DNA of 61,302 bases, from the NCBI GenBank assembly GCA_030733815.1, contig JAUZQE010000018.1, forward strand, positions 1 through 61,302. The letters are read 5' to 3'. This DNA is from Yanghanlia caeni. GTDB lineage: Bacteria > Pseudomonadota > Gammaproteobacteria > Burkholderiales > Burkholderiaceae_B. Below are positions 1 to 9,786 of the stretch, piece by piece (positions within the stretch are counted from its first letter, which is position 1; the number at the start of each line of letters is the position of its first letter). Below the pieces are notes generated by a model, which did no database searches, was not told where the DNA came from, and worked only from the letters and a program-made list of their open reading frames with translations. Position numbers and translations under genes: made by a program.

Positions 1-106
1 CCCGAAATCTTGTTTCGCACCTCGATTTTATGCGGGCTTAAAGGTATGCGCCGATTCCTTTTGGTGAAATTTCCGGGTTAAGGGCTGTGGCGTGGTTTGA
101 TACGCT

Positions 107-214
107 GCTTGTCTGGGTTCTTGTGGCCGTGTTTCGAATGGTTCGAAATGTCGCTTGTCTGGGTTCTTGTGGTCGCGTTTCGAATCGTTCGAGATGCCGC
201 TTGTCTGGGTTCTT
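107..214. repeat. 46-bp tandem repeat, about 2.3 copies
   Basis: Two full 46-bp units (107-152 and 153-198) agree at about 41 of 46 positions, and a third partial copy of 16 bases follows at 199-214. Each begins with GCTTGTCTGGGTTCTT and contains a TTCGAA-like core. A further copy of the first 16 bases lies inverted at about 549-564. No convincing gene overlaps the repeat; the open frames here are short, occur on both strands and resemble no family I know. Confidence 0.85.
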
Positions 215-564
215 AAGGGGGCGGTCGGAGCCTGGGGGTGCGGCTAAACGTAGCCGGCCCTTCGGGCTTCCCTCCCCTCCGGCACCGGACAGAGCGGCCG
301 CTGAACTCGCACGATTCGCAGCCCCCCGGGCTGCGAATTCGTGCTCAGACAGCAGCGGCCTTGTTTCTCTGTCCGGTACCTGCGGCTCGGCGGCTCCGAA
401 ACCGCCGCCCCCCCAGGCTCCGCCCACCCCTTACGTTTACTTGGCATGGCGCAGGCTGCCCCAAACCTCAATTCCGTGAGGCCGTGACGGGAACGACGTC
501 GGTCGGCCCGCCTGCGGAAACTACCCCCACCCACCCGGCGCGGCCCTTAAGAACCCAGCCAAGC
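199..564. repeat. Large imperfect inverted repeat (fold-back element)
   Basis: Four blocks recur in reverse complement in mirrored order: 199-219 with 544-564 (20 of 21 bases), 226-244 with 404-422 (18 of 19), 281-294 with 367-380 (13 of 14) and 314-324 with 328-338 (11 of 11). The arms are of unequal length because the right side has about 110 extra bases between its outer two blocks. The structure lies just past the lptB stop. The rest of 1-602 holds nothing I can assign. It could be a non-autonomous repeat element or a strong structural end for lptB transcripts. Confidence 0.75.
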
Positions 565-602
565 AGCGTCACAAACCACCCACCCAAGAAACGCTCACAC
601 GC

Positions 603-1424
603 TTACATCTTGAAGTTCTTGCCCAGATACACCTTCCGAACCGCTTCGTTATCGATGATCTCGTTCGGATGCCCGCTGGTCAGCACCCGCCCCTCGCTGA
701 TGATGTACGCCCGATCACAGATCCCCAGCGTCTCGCGCACGTTATGGTCGGTGATCAGCACCCCGATATTGCGGTTCTTCAGGAAATGCACAATGCGCTG
801 AATCTCGATCACCGCAATCGGGTCCACCCCCGCGAACGGTTCGTCAAGCAGAATGAAGCGTGGATTCGTCGCCAGCGCCCGCGCGATCTCCACCCGGCGG
901 CGCTCGCCACCCGACAGTGAAATTGCCGTATTGCGCCGGATATGCCCGATCTGCAGCTCATCGATCAGCGATTCCAGCGCCTCGCCCACCTCGGCCGAAC
1001 TCAGCGGACGATCGTCTTCACCGATCTGCAGCTCCAGCACCGCGCGAATATTCTCTTCCACCGTCAGCCGCCGGAACACCGACGCGTCTTGGGGCAGGTA
1101 CGAAACCCCCAGCCGGGCCCGCTTGTGCATCGGCATATTCGTGATTGCGTGATTGTCGATCTCGATGCGGCCCGCGTCGGCCGGCACAATGCCCACGATC
1201 ATATAGAAGCTCGTCGTCTTCCCGGCTCCGTTTGGCCCAAGCAGCCCGACCACCTCGCCGCTATCGACCGACAGCGACACATCTTCCACCACCGTGCGCT
1301 TGCCGTAAACCTTGCGCAGCCCCGTGGCGCGCAGACAGCCCGGCGTGCCCAGCGCCGCCCGGCGCAGGCGACCGCCCGCAGCCTTCTTTTGAAACGGCAG
1401 TTTGCTACGCAACGTTGCTCTCAA
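603..1424 (-). CDS. lptB: LPS export ABC transporter ATP-binding protein LptB
   Basis: Cytoplasmic ATPase that powers extraction of lipopolysaccharide from the inner membrane with LptFG and delivery to the LptC-LptA bridge. The Walker A motif GPNGAGKTT, the signature [15 protein letters not shown], the Walker B motif [10 protein letters not shown] and a switch His (ITDHNV) are all visible. No ATG precedes the conserved start [16 protein letters not shown]. The best start is TTG at 1424, which overlaps the lptA stop (CAATTGA) and implies translational coupling. This gives 273 aa, about 30 longer at the N terminus than the E. coli protein. It is the last gene of the kdsD-kdsC-lptC-lptA-lptB operon, and the rpoN often found next is not here. 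Confidence 0.95.
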   Translation of the reverse strand: MRATLRSKLPFQKKAAGGRLRRAALGTPGCLRATGLRKVYGKRTVVEDVSLSVDSGEVVGLLGPNGAGKTTSFYMIVGIVPADAGRIEIDNHAITNMPMHKRARLGVSYLPQDASVFRRLTVEENIRAVLELQIGEDDRPLSSAEVGEALESLIDELQIGHIRRNTAISLSGGERRRVEIARALATNPRFILLDEPFAGVDPIAVIEIQRIVHFLKNRNIGVLITDHNVRETLGICDRAYIISEGRVLTSGHPNEIIDNEAVRKVYLGKNFKM

Positions 1425-2011
1425 TTGCTTGCACCCTGCTGGCGGCGGCAGGCCTCGATGGCTGCGTCGGCGCGTGCGCGCGGTGTCGCCAGCGACCGTA
1501 CCCGGCCGCCCGGCGCGGCCGAGTTCGGGCCCCCGAACGCCTGGTACGTTTCGGTTTTCTGCCGGTAAATCACCCGCTCGCCCTGAATGTTGTCGAACGG
1601 CTTGCCGCAAATGAAGCGCGTGACCACCGCCTTGCCGATCATCTCGACTTCTTCCTTCTTGCCGTCGTACTCGGCACGCTGCCCGCGGGCTTCGAGAACT
1701 TCGAATTTTTCGGGGTTTTCCTGGCGCAGGAACACCCGCTTGCCGCTCTCGACCGTGGCCGTACCGTACTGGAAGCCTTCTTCATCTTCGCGCATCGTGA
1801 GCGTATCGGAATGAAGCGTCATGTTGCCGCGCGTGAGCACCACGTTGCCGGTGAACACGCTTTCCTTGCGGATATCGTCGTAGTTCAGCGTATCGGAAAT
1901 GATTAGCGTATCGGGTTCTTCTTCCTGGGCGCTCTGCTGGGCCAGTACGGCCGGTGAGGCCAGGCACGCGGCCAGGGCGGATACGGCGAGGAAGCGAAGT
2001 GGCGTCGTCAT
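1421..2011 (-). CDS. lptA: LPS transport periplasmic protein LptA
   Basis: Periplasmic bridge protein that carries LPS from LptC to LptD at the outer membrane. The 196-aa product starts with a signal peptide ([24 protein letters not shown]) followed by a beta-jellyroll OstA/LptA domain (about residues 35-150; [31 protein letters not shown]). A charged, low-complexity C-terminal tail follows. The ATG overlaps the lptC stop by four bases and the stop overlaps the likely lptB start, so the three genes are probably translated as a unit. Confidence 0.95.
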   Translation of the reverse strand: MTTPLRFLAVSALAACLASPAVLAQQSAQEEEPDTLIISDTLNYDDIRKESVFTGNVVLTRGNMTLHSDTLTMREDEEGFQYGTATVESGKRVFLRQENPEKFEVLEARGQRAEYDGKKEEVEMIGKAVVTRFICGKPFDNIQGERVIYRQKTETYQAFGGPNSAAPGGRVRSLATPRARADAAIEACRRQQGASN

Positions 2012-2631
2012 GGTTGTTGTTGTGTCCTTTCGGAAGACCGTGCGCGGCGTTCCTGGGTGTCTTGCCCCGAAATCTTGACGTCGGTGGCTGCGTGAACCTG
2101 CAATTGCCGCGTGCTGTTATCGTACCGCATGCCCTTGCCGTTCATGGTGGAATTGCCGTGTGTCACGAGTGCCGGATGGTCGGTATAGACCACGTCTTCA
2201 TCGGGCAACACGATCAGCACGTGGCTTTTTACGTCGAGCGGCTGATTTTCGGCATCGGGCTGGCGATGCACGTGCGCGTTGCCCGTCATCACCACCCGCG
2301 AGCCGTCCTGGTCCATCACTGCCGTATCTGAGGTCGCGACCGTGAGCGGTGAGCCCGGCTGCTGCCCGATCGCCCGCGCCATCTTGATCTCGTATGAATC
2401 GTCGTCCGGGAAGTGTTCCAGGTAATCGCCTTCCAGCCGGTTGATGACCGTGCCGGCTTCGTCGGTGCGTATCAGCACGAACTCTGACGCCCAGTGGTCG
2501 GGCTCGTGCGTGATGCGCCGCGGCGGGTCGATCGGCACGGCGCGCTGCGCGTAATCGGCCGCCCACCACGTGCCGATGACCAGGCAGGTCAGCAGCAGTA
2601 TGGCAACGATGGAAGGCAGGCGATCTCTCAT
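2008..2631 (-). CDS. lptC: LPS export protein LptC
   Basis: Bitopic inner-membrane protein linking the LptBFG transporter to LptA. One N-terminal membrane anchor (LPSIVAILLLTCLVIGTWWA) precedes a periplasmic LptC beta-jellyroll domain (about residues 45-185). The ATG at 2631 (MRDRLPS) puts the anchor at the very N terminus, as usual for the family; an upstream frame to 2664 adds residues with no family resemblance. The stop overlaps the lptA ATG. The product is 207 aa, near the family norm of about 190-200. Confidence 0.93.
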   Translation of the reverse strand: MRDRLPSIVAILLLTCLVIGTWWAADYAQRAVPIDPPRRITHEPDHWASEFVLIRTDEAGTVINRLEGDYLEHFPDDDSYEIKMARAIGQQPGSPLTVATSDTAVMDQDGSRVVMTGNAHVHRQPDAENQPLDVKSHVLIVLPDEDVVYTDHPALVTHGNSTMNGKGMRYDNSTRQLQVHAATDVKISGQDTQERRARSSERTQQQP

Positions 2632-2679
2632 GGCTGGGCCGGGCCCGATGTGCGCGGCCCGCACGGTGCGGGCACGTGT

Positions 2680-3279
2680 TTACTGAATGGTACCGCCCGT
2701 GCGCAGCGCATTGGGCGAAAAGAAGGGGGCGAGCCGGCCCTGCGCGGCCAGGATCAGGTCGCTGCAGTCGCGTACCGCGCCCGCACCGCCGGGCGAAGGC
2801 GACACCCAGTGCGCGGCCTGTGTGACGTAGGCGGGCGCGTTGGGCACGCTGGCGGCGAAGCCGGCGCGCTGCATTGCGGGAATGTCGATGATGTCGTCGC
2901 CCATGTAGCCCACTTCGCTGAGATGGCAGCCCTGTTCCTGCGCCAGCGTTTGCAGGGCCTGGGCCTTGTCGCGCACGTTGTGCAGCACGTGGCCAATGCC
3001 CAGTTCAGCGGCGCGCCGTGAAATGACCGCGCCGTCGCGCCCCGTAATCAGCGCCACGGTAATGCCGCTTTCGAGCAGCAGCTTGAGCCCGTGGCCGTCG
3101 AGCACGTGAAAGCACTTGAGCTGCTCGCCCTGCGGGCTGTACCACAGGCGCCCGTCGGTGAGCACGCCGTCGACGTCGAAGGCCATGAGACGCAGCTGCT
3201 TCACCCGTTCGATGACGGCCGGCGGCGTCTTCGACAGAATGAGGGCTTCGGCGGGGTGGGGTATGGAATCAAGATTCAT
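2680..3279 (-). CDS. kdsC: 3-deoxy-D-manno-octulosonate 8-phosphate phosphatase KdsC
   Basis: HAD-family phosphatase that dephosphorylates Kdo-8-phosphate to Kdo for LPS core synthesis. HAD motif I (MAFDVDGVLTDG, about residues 32-43) has the nucleophile and acid/base aspartates. Motif II is in ALITGRDG and motif IV in YMGDDIIDIP. The 199-aa length is standard for the tetrameric C0 HAD group, which lacks a cap domain. It lies three bases after kdsD, so the two consecutive steps around Kdo-8-P synthase are co-transcribed. Confidence 0.95.
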   Translation of the reverse strand: MNLDSIPHPAEALILSKTPPAVIERVKQLRLMAFDVDGVLTDGRLWYSPQGEQLKCFHVLDGHGLKLLLESGITVALITGRDGAVISRRAAELGIGHVLHNVRDKAQALQTLAQEQGCHLSEVGYMGDDIIDIPAMQRAGFAASVPNAPAYVTQAAHWVSPSPGGAGAVRDCSDLILAAQGRLAPFFSPNALRTGGTIQ

Positions 3280-3282
3280 GGT

Positions 3283-4305
3283 TCAGATCACCTTGGCGGC
3301 CATCAGGTCGTGCATGTGCAGAGCTCCCAATAATAGCCCGGCCTCATCGACCACGAGCATCTGGTTCAGCCGCCCCGCATCCATGCGCGCCGCCGCCTCG
3401 ACGGCGAGCGTGTCGGCCGTGACGCAGCGCGGGTTGCGGGTCATGCCGTCGCACACCGTGAGGCCGCGCACGTCGCCGCGGCGCTGGATCAGGCGGCGCA
3501 GGTCGCCGTCGGTGAAGATGCCGATGGGGCGGTTCTCGTCGTCGATGACGATGGTCATGCCCATGCCCTTGGCGGACATTTCCTTGAGGGCATCGTGCAT
3601 GGGCGTGCCTTCCTTGACCAGCGGCAGGGCGTCGCCGTGGCGCATGACGTCGCGCACGTAGGTGAGCAGGCGCCGGCCCAGTGCGCCGCCGGGGTGCGAG
3701 CGGGCGAAATCTTCGGCGCTGAAGTGGCGTGCTTCCAGGCAGGCCACGGCCAGCGCATCGCCCAGCACCAGGGCTGCAGTGGTGCTGGCCGTGGGCGCCA
3801 GGTTCAGGGGGCAGGCCTCCTGCAGCACGCCGGCGTCGAGATGCAGATCGGCGTTGCGGGCCAGTTCGGATTCGGGATGCCCGGTAATGCTGATGATCTG
3901 CGCCCCCATGCGCTTGGCGACGGTGAGCACCGTAAGCAGTTCTGCGGCCGAACCGGAATAGGAAATGGCGATGAGAATGTCTTGCCCCGTGAGCATGCCC
4001 AGATCGCCATGCATGGCTTCGGCCCCGTGCATGAAGAAGGCGGGTGTGCCGGTGGAAGCGAGCGTGGCCGCCATCTTGCGGGCAATGTGGCCCGACTTGC
4101 CGATGCCGGTGACCACGATGCGGCCGTGGCAGGCAAGCAGCATTTCGACCGCCTGGTCGAAGTGCGCGTCAAGGCGGTCGCGCAAGGCCTGCAGGGCCTC
4201 GATTTCGATGCTGAAGGTGCGGTGGGCCGACGCCAGGTGGCGGCTTGGCCCGCCGGGTTCGGGCGGGTGTGCAGGCGTGGGCGAGGACTGCGGTGTTCGA
4301 CTCAT
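3283..4305 (-). CDS. kdsD: D-arabinose 5-phosphate isomerase KdsD
   Basis: Isomerises ribulose-5-phosphate to arabinose-5-phosphate, the first committed substrate for Kdo. The 340-aa product has an N-terminal SIS sugar-isomerase domain (about residues 45-190; GIGKSGHIARKMAATLASTG) with the family signature HPGGALGRRLL, then two CBS domains (about 215-340). A Pro-rich N-terminal leader of about 20 residues is slightly longer than in E. coli KdsD. It is the first gene of the Kdo/Lpt operon and diverges from apt across about 75 bp. Confidence 0.95.
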   Translation of the reverse strand: MSRTPQSSPTPAHPPEPGGPSRHLASAHRTFSIEIEALQALRDRLDAHFDQAVEMLLACHGRIVVTGIGKSGHIARKMAATLASTGTPAFFMHGAEAMHGDLGMLTGQDILIAISYSGSAAELLTVLTVAKRMGAQIISITGHPESELARNADLHLDAGVLQEACPLNLAPTASTTAALVLGDALAVACLEARHFSAEDFARSHPGGALGRRLLTYVRDVMRHGDALPLVKEGTPMHDALKEMSAKGMGMTIVIDDENRPIGIFTDGDLRRLIQRRGDVRGLTVCDGMTRNPRCVTADTLAVEAAARMDAGRLNQMLVVDEAGLLLGALHMHDLMAAKVI

Positions 4306-4380
4306 GGGTGGATTTTAATCGGCATTGTGTACACTTCCATCGTCTGATTTCCCTTTAAGCCTTACAGCAGGCATTCCGCA

Positions 4381-4932
4381 ATGCATATCGACCCCGCCGT
4401 CTACGTTCGCAAGGCGATCCGCAGCGTGCCAGACTGGCCCAAGCCCGGTGTTACGTTTCGCGATATTACGCCGGTGCTGCAAGACCCGCGCACCTTCCGG
4501 GTGCTCATCGATCTGTTCGTGTACCGCTACATGCGTCAGCGCCTCGATCTGGTTGCGGGCGTCGATGCCCGCGGCTTCATCGTCGGTTCGGTGCTCGCCT
4601 ACGAACTGAATCTCGGTTTTGTGCCCGTGCGCAAGAAGGGCAAGCTGCCTTACCGCACGCTGGCGGAAGACTATACGCTCGAGTACGGCAACGCCGCCGT
4701 CGAAATGCATACCGACGCGGTGCGCCCCGGCCAGCGCGTACTGCTGATCGACGATCTGGTGGCAACGGGCGGCACCATGCTGGCCGCCTCGAAGCTGCTG
4801 CAGCGCCTGGGCGCCAACGTGCACGAAGCGGCGGCCATTATCGAGCTGCCCGATCTGGGCGGCGCGCAGGCCATGCGCGACAGCGGCATACCGGTGTATT
4901 CGGTGTGCTCGTTCAGCAACTCCGATCCGTAA
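4381..4932 (+). CDS. apt: Adenine phosphoribosyltransferase
   Basis: Purine-salvage enzyme that forms AMP from adenine and PRPP in the cytoplasm. The PRPP-binding signature [14 protein letters not shown] lies at about residues 120-133, and the family N terminus ([19 protein letters not shown]) is clear. The 183-aa length matches the family. It is a single gene divergent from kdsD. Beyond the stop, a GC-rich inverted repeat around 4966-5008 without a T-run may help end transcription. Confidence 0.96.
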   Translation: MHIDPAVYVRKAIRSVPDWPKPGVTFRDITPVLQDPRTFRVLIDLFVYRYMRQRLDLVAGVDARGFIVGSVLAYELNLGFVPVRKKGKLPYRTLAEDYTLEYGNAAVEMHTDAVRPGQRVLLIDDLVATGGTMLAASKLLQRLGANVHEAAAIIELPDLGGAQAMRDSGIPVYSVCSFSNSDP

Positions 4933-5108
4933 CGTCAGAGGCCCAGACTCAAGGCGCCGGGGCCCGGAGGACGCAAGCGGGGCCGCTGCGCCCCGCCCCG
5001 GGCTGTACCTCATGAAATGACCTGCGCCCTGATGGCGGTTGCGGGCGCCACGGGGGCGCGAGGCCCCCAATCTAACGGGTTTGGGGCGAACGGCACCGCG
5101 GTCGCGCG

Positions 5109-8100
5109 CTACAGCAGCACGCGCTCGATGCCTCCGTCGTTGGCGCGGCGCACGTAATCCTGCAGCCAGTCTTCGCCCAGAATGTGGCGCGCCATCTCCA
5201 CCACGATGTAATCGGCCTTCATGCCGGTGTCTTCCTCGTAGCGCGACATGCCCTGCAGGCATGACGGGCACGACGTGAGCATCTTCACTTCGCCCGAGTA
5301 GCCGTCTGCACGGATCTCGCGCGTGTTCTTCGCCAGCTCTTCCTGCTTGCGGAAGCGCACCTGCGTGGAGATGTCGGGGCGCGAAACGGCCAGGGTGCCC
5401 GATTCGCCGCAGCAGCGGTCGGTCTTGATGGCCGTGTCGCCCACCAGCGCCTTCACCGTTTTCATCGGGTCCTGCAGCTTCATGGGCGTGTGACAGGGGT
5501 CGTGGTACACGTAGCGTGTGCCCGTGACGCCCTGGATATCGATGCCTTTTTCAAGCAGGTATTCGTGAATGTCGATGAGCCGGCAGCCGGGGAAGATTTT
5601 CTCGAATTCATACCCCGCCAGCTGGTCGTAACAGGTGCCGCAGCTGACCACCACCGTTTTGATGTCGAGGTAGTTCAGGGTGGTCGACAGGCGGTGAAAC
5701 AGCACGCGGTTGTCGGTGATGATTTTCTCGGCCTTGTCGTGCATGCCGTTGCCGCGCTGCGGGTAGCCGCAGCACAGGTAACCGGGGGGCAGTACGGTTT
5801 GCACGCCGGCATGCCACAGCATGGCCTGCGTGGCGAGCCCCACCTGCGAGAACAGGCGCTCTGAGCCGCAACCGGGGAAATAGAAGACCGATTCCGTTTC
5901 GGCGGTGGTGGCGCGCGGGTCGCGAATGATGGGAATGTAGCGGGCGTCTTCGATGTCGAGCAGCTTGCGTGCGGTTTGCGTGGGCAGGCCGCCGGGCATG
6001 CGCTTGTTCACGAAGTGGATCACCTGCTCGCGGATGGGCGCCTTGCCCACGGTGGCGGGCGGCGTTGACACCTGCTTGCGTGCGGTGGGCGCCAGCAGGT
6101 CGTGCGCCATGCGCTGTGCCTTGTAGCCCAGGTCGATCATGCCCTTGCGGGTGGCCTTGATCACGCGCGGGTCTTTGGCGTTCAGGAAGAACATGGCCGC
6201 GGTGGTGCCGGGGTTGAACGACTTCTTGCCCATGCTGCGCAGCAGGGCGCGCATGGACATCGACACGTCGCCGAAGTCGATATCGACCGGACAGGGGTTG
6301 TAGCACTTGTGGCATACCGTGCAGTGGTCGGCCACGTCTTCAAATTCAGCCCAGTGCTTGATGCTGACGCCGCGGCGGGTCTGCTCTTCGTACAGGAAGG
6401 CCTCAATGAGCAGCGAGGTTGCGAGAATTTTGTTGCGGGGCGAATAAAGCAGGTTGGCACGCGGCACGTGCGTGGCGCATACCGGCTTGCACTTGCCGCA
6501 GCGCAGGCAGTCTTTGATGGCATGCGAGATGTCGCCGATTTCGCTGCGCTGCATGATGAGCGATTCGTGCCCCAGCAGGTTGAAGCTGGGTGTCCAGGCA
6601 TTGCTGAGGTCGGCCCCGGGCATGAGCTTGCCGGCATTGAAGCGCCCCTGCGGGTCGATGCGGCGCTTGTAGTCCTGGAAGGGCTGCAGTTCTTCCTGGG
6701 TGAGGAATTCGTACTTGGTCAGGCCGATGCCGTGCTCGCCGGAGATCACGCCGTTCAGGTCGCGGGCGATCTGCATGATGCGCGCCACGGTTTCGTTGGC
6801 TTCCTGCAGCATGCCGTAGTCGTCGGAGTTCACGGGAATGTTGGTGTGAACGTTGCCGTCGCCGGCGTGCATGTGCAGGGCGACGAAGACACGGCTTTTC
6901 AGCACACGGTCGTGCACGGCCTGGATGCCTGCCAGCACGGCGGCGCAGTCGGCGCCCGCGTACAGGCGCTCCATGAGCGCACGCACTTCGGTCTTCCAGG
7001 AAATGCGAATGGTGTGGTCTTGCACCACGTCGAACACCCGGGCGTCGGGTTGCTGCACCAGACGCTCGCGCAGCGCCTCGGTATGCTCGCCCAGGCCCAG
7101 GCGCTCGAGGGTTTCCAGGCTTTGCGACAGGGGCGCGTCGAGGTTTTCGAGCAGCCAGCGCCAGCGCTCGCGCACGCCGCGCAGGGCGGCCACGGCGTCT
7201 TCGGTGCGGCGCGCCAGAACGGCTTCGCGCGTGTGTTCCACATCGTCGATATCTTCGACCTTGCCCACGGGCAGCTCGCCCTGCAGGTAGGCCTCGATCT
7301 CGTCGAGCAGGCGCAGCTTGTTGCGCGTGGAAAGCTCGATGTTGATGCGTTCGATCGCATCGGTGTATTCGCCCATGCGTTCCAGCGGAATCACCACGTC
7401 TTCGTTGATTTTGAAGGCGTTGGTGTGGCGTGCGATGGCGGCGGTGCGGGCGCGGTCGAGCCAGAACTTGCGGCGGGCTTCCGGCGTGACGGCCACGAAG
7501 CCTTCGCCGTGACGGCTGTTGGCGATGCGCACGACTTCGCTGGCGGCAATGGCCACGGCGTTCTCGTCGTCGCCCACGATGTCGCCGATGAGCACCATTT
7601 TGGGCAGTACGCCGCGCTTGCTCTTGGTGGCGTAGCCCACGGCACGCAGATAGCGTTCGTCGAGGTGTTCGAGGCCGGCGAGCAGGGCGCCGCGTTCACG
7701 GCCCGGGCCGTCGAGGTATTGCTTGACCTCGACGATGGAGGGCACGGCATGACGCGCCTGGCCGAAAAATTCCATGCACACGGTGCGCGTGTGGGCCGGC
7801 ATGCGGTGCAGAATCCAGCGCACGGCGGTGATGAGCCCGTCACAGCCTTCCTTTTGCACGCCGGGCAGGCCCGAAAGGAACTTGTCGGTCACGTCTTTGC
7901 CCAGGCCCACCTTGCGAAAGCGCCGGCCTTCGATCACCAGGGTTTCGCTGCGCAGCGGAATCTCGCCGGGCGCGCCGCGACCGTCGGACCACTTGAGTTC
8001 GAAACGCGCCTCGTCGACTTCGTGGATTTTGCCCAGGTTGTGGCCGATGCGCGTGACCTCGAGCCAGTTGCCGTCGGGGTCGACCATGCGCCACCAGGCC

Positions 8101-9050
8101 AGGTTGTCGAGTGCGGTTCCCCACAGTACGGCCTTCTTGCCGCCGGCGTTCATGGCCACGTTGCCGCCCGCGCACGATGCGTCGGCCGACGTGGGGTCTA
8201 CGGCAAAGACGTAACCCGCGGCCTCGGCCGCTTCGGCGATGCGCCGCGTGACGACGCCCGCGCCGGTGTGGATGGTGGGCACGGGCTCGCTGACGCCGGG
8301 CAGCTCGGTGTGCTCGACGGCGCTGAGGCGGTCGAGTTTTTCGGTGTTGATGACCACCGAGCGCCAGGTGAGCGGAATGGCGCCACCGGTGTAGCCGGTG
8401 CCGCCGCCGCGCGCAATGATGGTGAGGTCGAGCGCGATGCAGGCGCGCACGAGTTGCGCGATCTCGGCCTCGGAATCGGGCGTGAGCACCACGAAGGGAT
8501 ATTCCACCCGCCAGTCGGTGGCGTCGGTGACGTGCGAGACGCGCGACAGGCCGTCGAACTTGATGTTGTCTTTTGCGGTGATGCGCGAGAGCGCCTTCAC
8601 GACCTGCTTGCGCAGTTCCTGAGTGACCGTGAAGTCGTTGTCGAAATCGCGCACGGCCACGCGGGCGGCGGCCAGCAGCCCGGCCACCTTGGCGTCGCGT
8701 TCGGGGTGCGAGGTGTCGCGGCGGCGGTCGATTTCGTTCAGGCGATGCTCGAGCGCCTCGATGAGCTGCTGGCGGCGCTTGGGGTTGTGCAGCAGGTCGT
8801 CCTGCAGATAGGGGTTGCGGCGCACGACCCAGATGTCGCCCAGCACCTCGAACAGCATGCGCGCCGAGCGGCCGGTGACGCGCTCGCTGCGCAGTTCAGA
8901 CAGCCGCTGCCAGGCCTCGGGGCCCAGCAGGCGCAACACGATCTCGCGATCGGAATACGAGGTGTAGTTGTAGGGAATTTCGCGCAGGCGCGGCGATGCG
9001 TGGCGGGGCGCCTGTGCGGCAAGCATCTGGCTGGCAAGGGGGGCGTTCAT
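5109..9050 (-). CDS. Giant FAD-linked oxidase / Fe-S / cysteine-rich (CCG) oxidoreductase
   Basis: A 1313-aa single chain combining modules that are separate subunits in glycolate or lactate dehydrogenases. In order: an N-terminal DUF3683-type region (about 15-180); an FAD_binding_4 domain (about 185-330, [13 protein letters not shown] at about 215); an FAD-oxidase C-terminal domain to about 790, with [11 protein letters not shown] near its end; two 4Fe-4S motifs ([11 protein letters not shown] at about 847, [12 protein letters not shown] at about 905); and two CCG domains (PGCGSERL about 1055, CCGYPQRG about 1090, SCGTC about 1137, DPCH about 1179, CCGESG about 1212, SCPSC about 1259). This suggests cytoplasmic 2-hydroxyacid oxidation passing electrons to the quinone pool; the substrate is unknown. 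The ATG at 9050 precedes the conserved start ([11 protein letters not shown]). Confidence 0.9.
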   Translation of the reverse strand: MNAPLASQMLAAQAPRHASPRLREIPYNYTSYSDREIVLRLLGPEAWQRLSELRSERVTGRSARMLFEVLGDIWVVRRNPYLQDDLLHNPKRRQQLIEALEHRLNEIDRRRDTSHPERDAKVAGLLAAARVAVRDFDNDFTVTQELRKQVVKALSRITAKDNIKFDGLSRVSHVTDATDWRVEYPFVVLTPDSEAEIAQLVRACIALDLTIIARGGGTGYTGGAIPLTWRSVVINTEKLDRLSAVEHTELPGVSEPVPTIHTGAGVVTRRIAEAAEAAGYVFAVDPTSADASCAGGNVAMNAGGKKAVLWGTALDNLAWWRMVDPDGNWLEVTRIGHNLGKIHEVDEARFELKWSDGRGAPGEIPLRSETLVIEGRRFRKVGLGKDVTDKFLSGLPGVQKEGCDGLITAVRWILHRMPAHTRTVCMEFFGQARHAVPSIVEVKQYLDGPGRERGALLAGLEHLDERYLRAVGYATKSKRGVLPKMVLIGDIVGDDENAVAIAASEVVRIANSRHGEGFVAVTPEARRKFWLDRARTAAIARHTNAFKINEDVVIPLERMGEYTDAIERINIELSTRNKLRLLDEIEAYLQGELPVGKVEDIDDVEHTREAVLARRTEDAVAALRGVRERWRWLLENLDAPLSQSLETLERLGLGEHTEALRERLVQQPDARVFDVVQDHTIRISWKTEVRALMERLYAGADCAAVLAGIQAVHDRVLKSRVFVALHMHAGDGNVHTNIPVNSDDYGMLQEANETVARIMQIARDLNGVISGEHGIGLTKYEFLTQEELQPFQDYKRRIDPQGRFNAGKLMPGADLSNAWTPSFNLLGHESLIMQRSEIGDISHAIKDCLRCGKCKPVCATHVPRANLLYSPRNKILATSLLIEAFLYEEQTRRGVSIKHWAEFEDVADHCTVCHKCYNPCPVDIDFGDVSMSMRALLRSMGKKSFNPGTTAAMFFLNAKDPRVIKATRKGMIDLGYKAQRMAHDLLAPTARKQVSTPPATVGKAPIREQVIHFVNKRMPGGLPTQTARKLLDIEDARYIPIIRDPRATTAETESVFYFPGCGSERLFSQVGLATQAMLWHAGVQTVLPPGYLCCGYPQRGNGMHDKAEKIITDNRVLFHRLSTTLNYLDIKTVVVSCGTCYDQLAGYEFEKIFPGCRLIDIHEYLLEKGIDIQGVTGTRYVYHDPCHTPMKLQDPMKTVKALVGDTAIKTDRCCGESGTLAVSRPDISTQVRFRKQEELAKNTREIRADGYSGEVKMLTSCPSCLQGMSRYEEDTGMKADYIVVEMARHILGEDWLQDYVRRANDGGIERVLL

Positions 9051-9124
9051 GACGGGGCGAATAACCCTGAGAGGGTGCAAAGCAAGGGTAAACCTTGGCA
9101 GTTTAATCGAATGGGGCGCACGAC

Positions 9125-9646
9125 TCAGATTTTGCCGGGGAAAAACCAGAGCAGCGCCGCGGTCATTGTGGCGTATCGCAGGAATTTGCCGATGGCCATG
9201 TAAATAATGCTGGGGATCAGGGGCAGCTTGAGCCAGCCCGCCACGGCGCACAGCGGGTCGCCCACGACGGGCAGCCACGAGAACAGCAGGGCGGGTGGCC
9301 CCATGCGGTGCAGCCAGTAGCTTACATAATCGTGCCATCGGCCGCCGGCGCGGCTGCGCGGGCGGTAGGGGTGCTTCTCGCGATAGCGTTCCACCGCGCG
9401 TTCGGCGCCGTAACCCATGCCGTAGCTGATGGTGCCGCCCACGGTGTTGCCCACGGTGGCCACCAGCACCGCCGGCCAGAACATGTCGGCGGCGATCTGC
9501 AGGTAGCCGAAGACGGCGGGCTCGGAACCGAGGGGCAGCAGCGTGGCCGACACGAGCGCCACGACGAAGATGGCGCTCAGCCCGACGCTGGGCAGGGCCA
9601 GGGTGTCGAGCAGCCAGTGAATCGATGAGTACAGCCAGGCTTCCAT
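9125..9646 (-). CDS. YqaA/DedA-like VTT-domain membrane protein
   Basis: Small integral membrane protein of 173 aa resembling YqaA, the short branch of the VTT/DedA fold. Hydrophobic segments are visible at about residues 18-40, 55-78, 115-135 and 148-168. The first is followed by the conserved [13 protein letters not shown] and the second by [18 protein letters not shown] proteins are implicated in lipid or membrane homeostasis; a specific role cannot be read here. It sits 74 bp upstream of the oxidoreductase gene on the same strand and diverges from ilvA. Confidence 0.82.
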   Translation of the reverse strand: MEAWLYSSIHWLLDTLALPSVGLSAIFVVALVSATLLPLGSEPAVFGYLQIAADMFWPAVLVATVGNTVGGTISYGMGYGAERAVERYREKHPYRPRSRAGGRWHDYVSYWLHRMGPPALLFSWLPVVGDPLCAVAGWLKLPLIPSIIYMAIGKFLRYATMTAALLWFFPGKI

Positions 9647-9786
9647 GTATGGGCGGCGAAACGCCGGAGTGCGCAGCGTGCAGGGGTTCCGTAGTTTACA
9701 GGGGAAGTGCGCTGAGCTTGCGGTGCCCGCGGCCCCCTATGGTATTCTTTTCAGCTTGTATCCGCCGCCAGCGCATCTTTTGCCAC

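Noticed and set aside
38-801. Protein-coding genes in the first 600 bases
   Set aside because: Open frames on both strands follow from the GC-rich inverted repeat, overlap each other and resemble no family.
4966-5008. Strong Rho-independent terminator after apt
   Set aside because: There is a GC inverted repeat but no T-run, so I mention it only in the apt entry.
6102-9203. A 1033-codon open frame antisense to the FAD/Fe-S oxidoreductase gene
   Set aside because: Same composition artefact; it is low-complexity Val/His/Gly-rich sequence opposite a clearly conserved protein.
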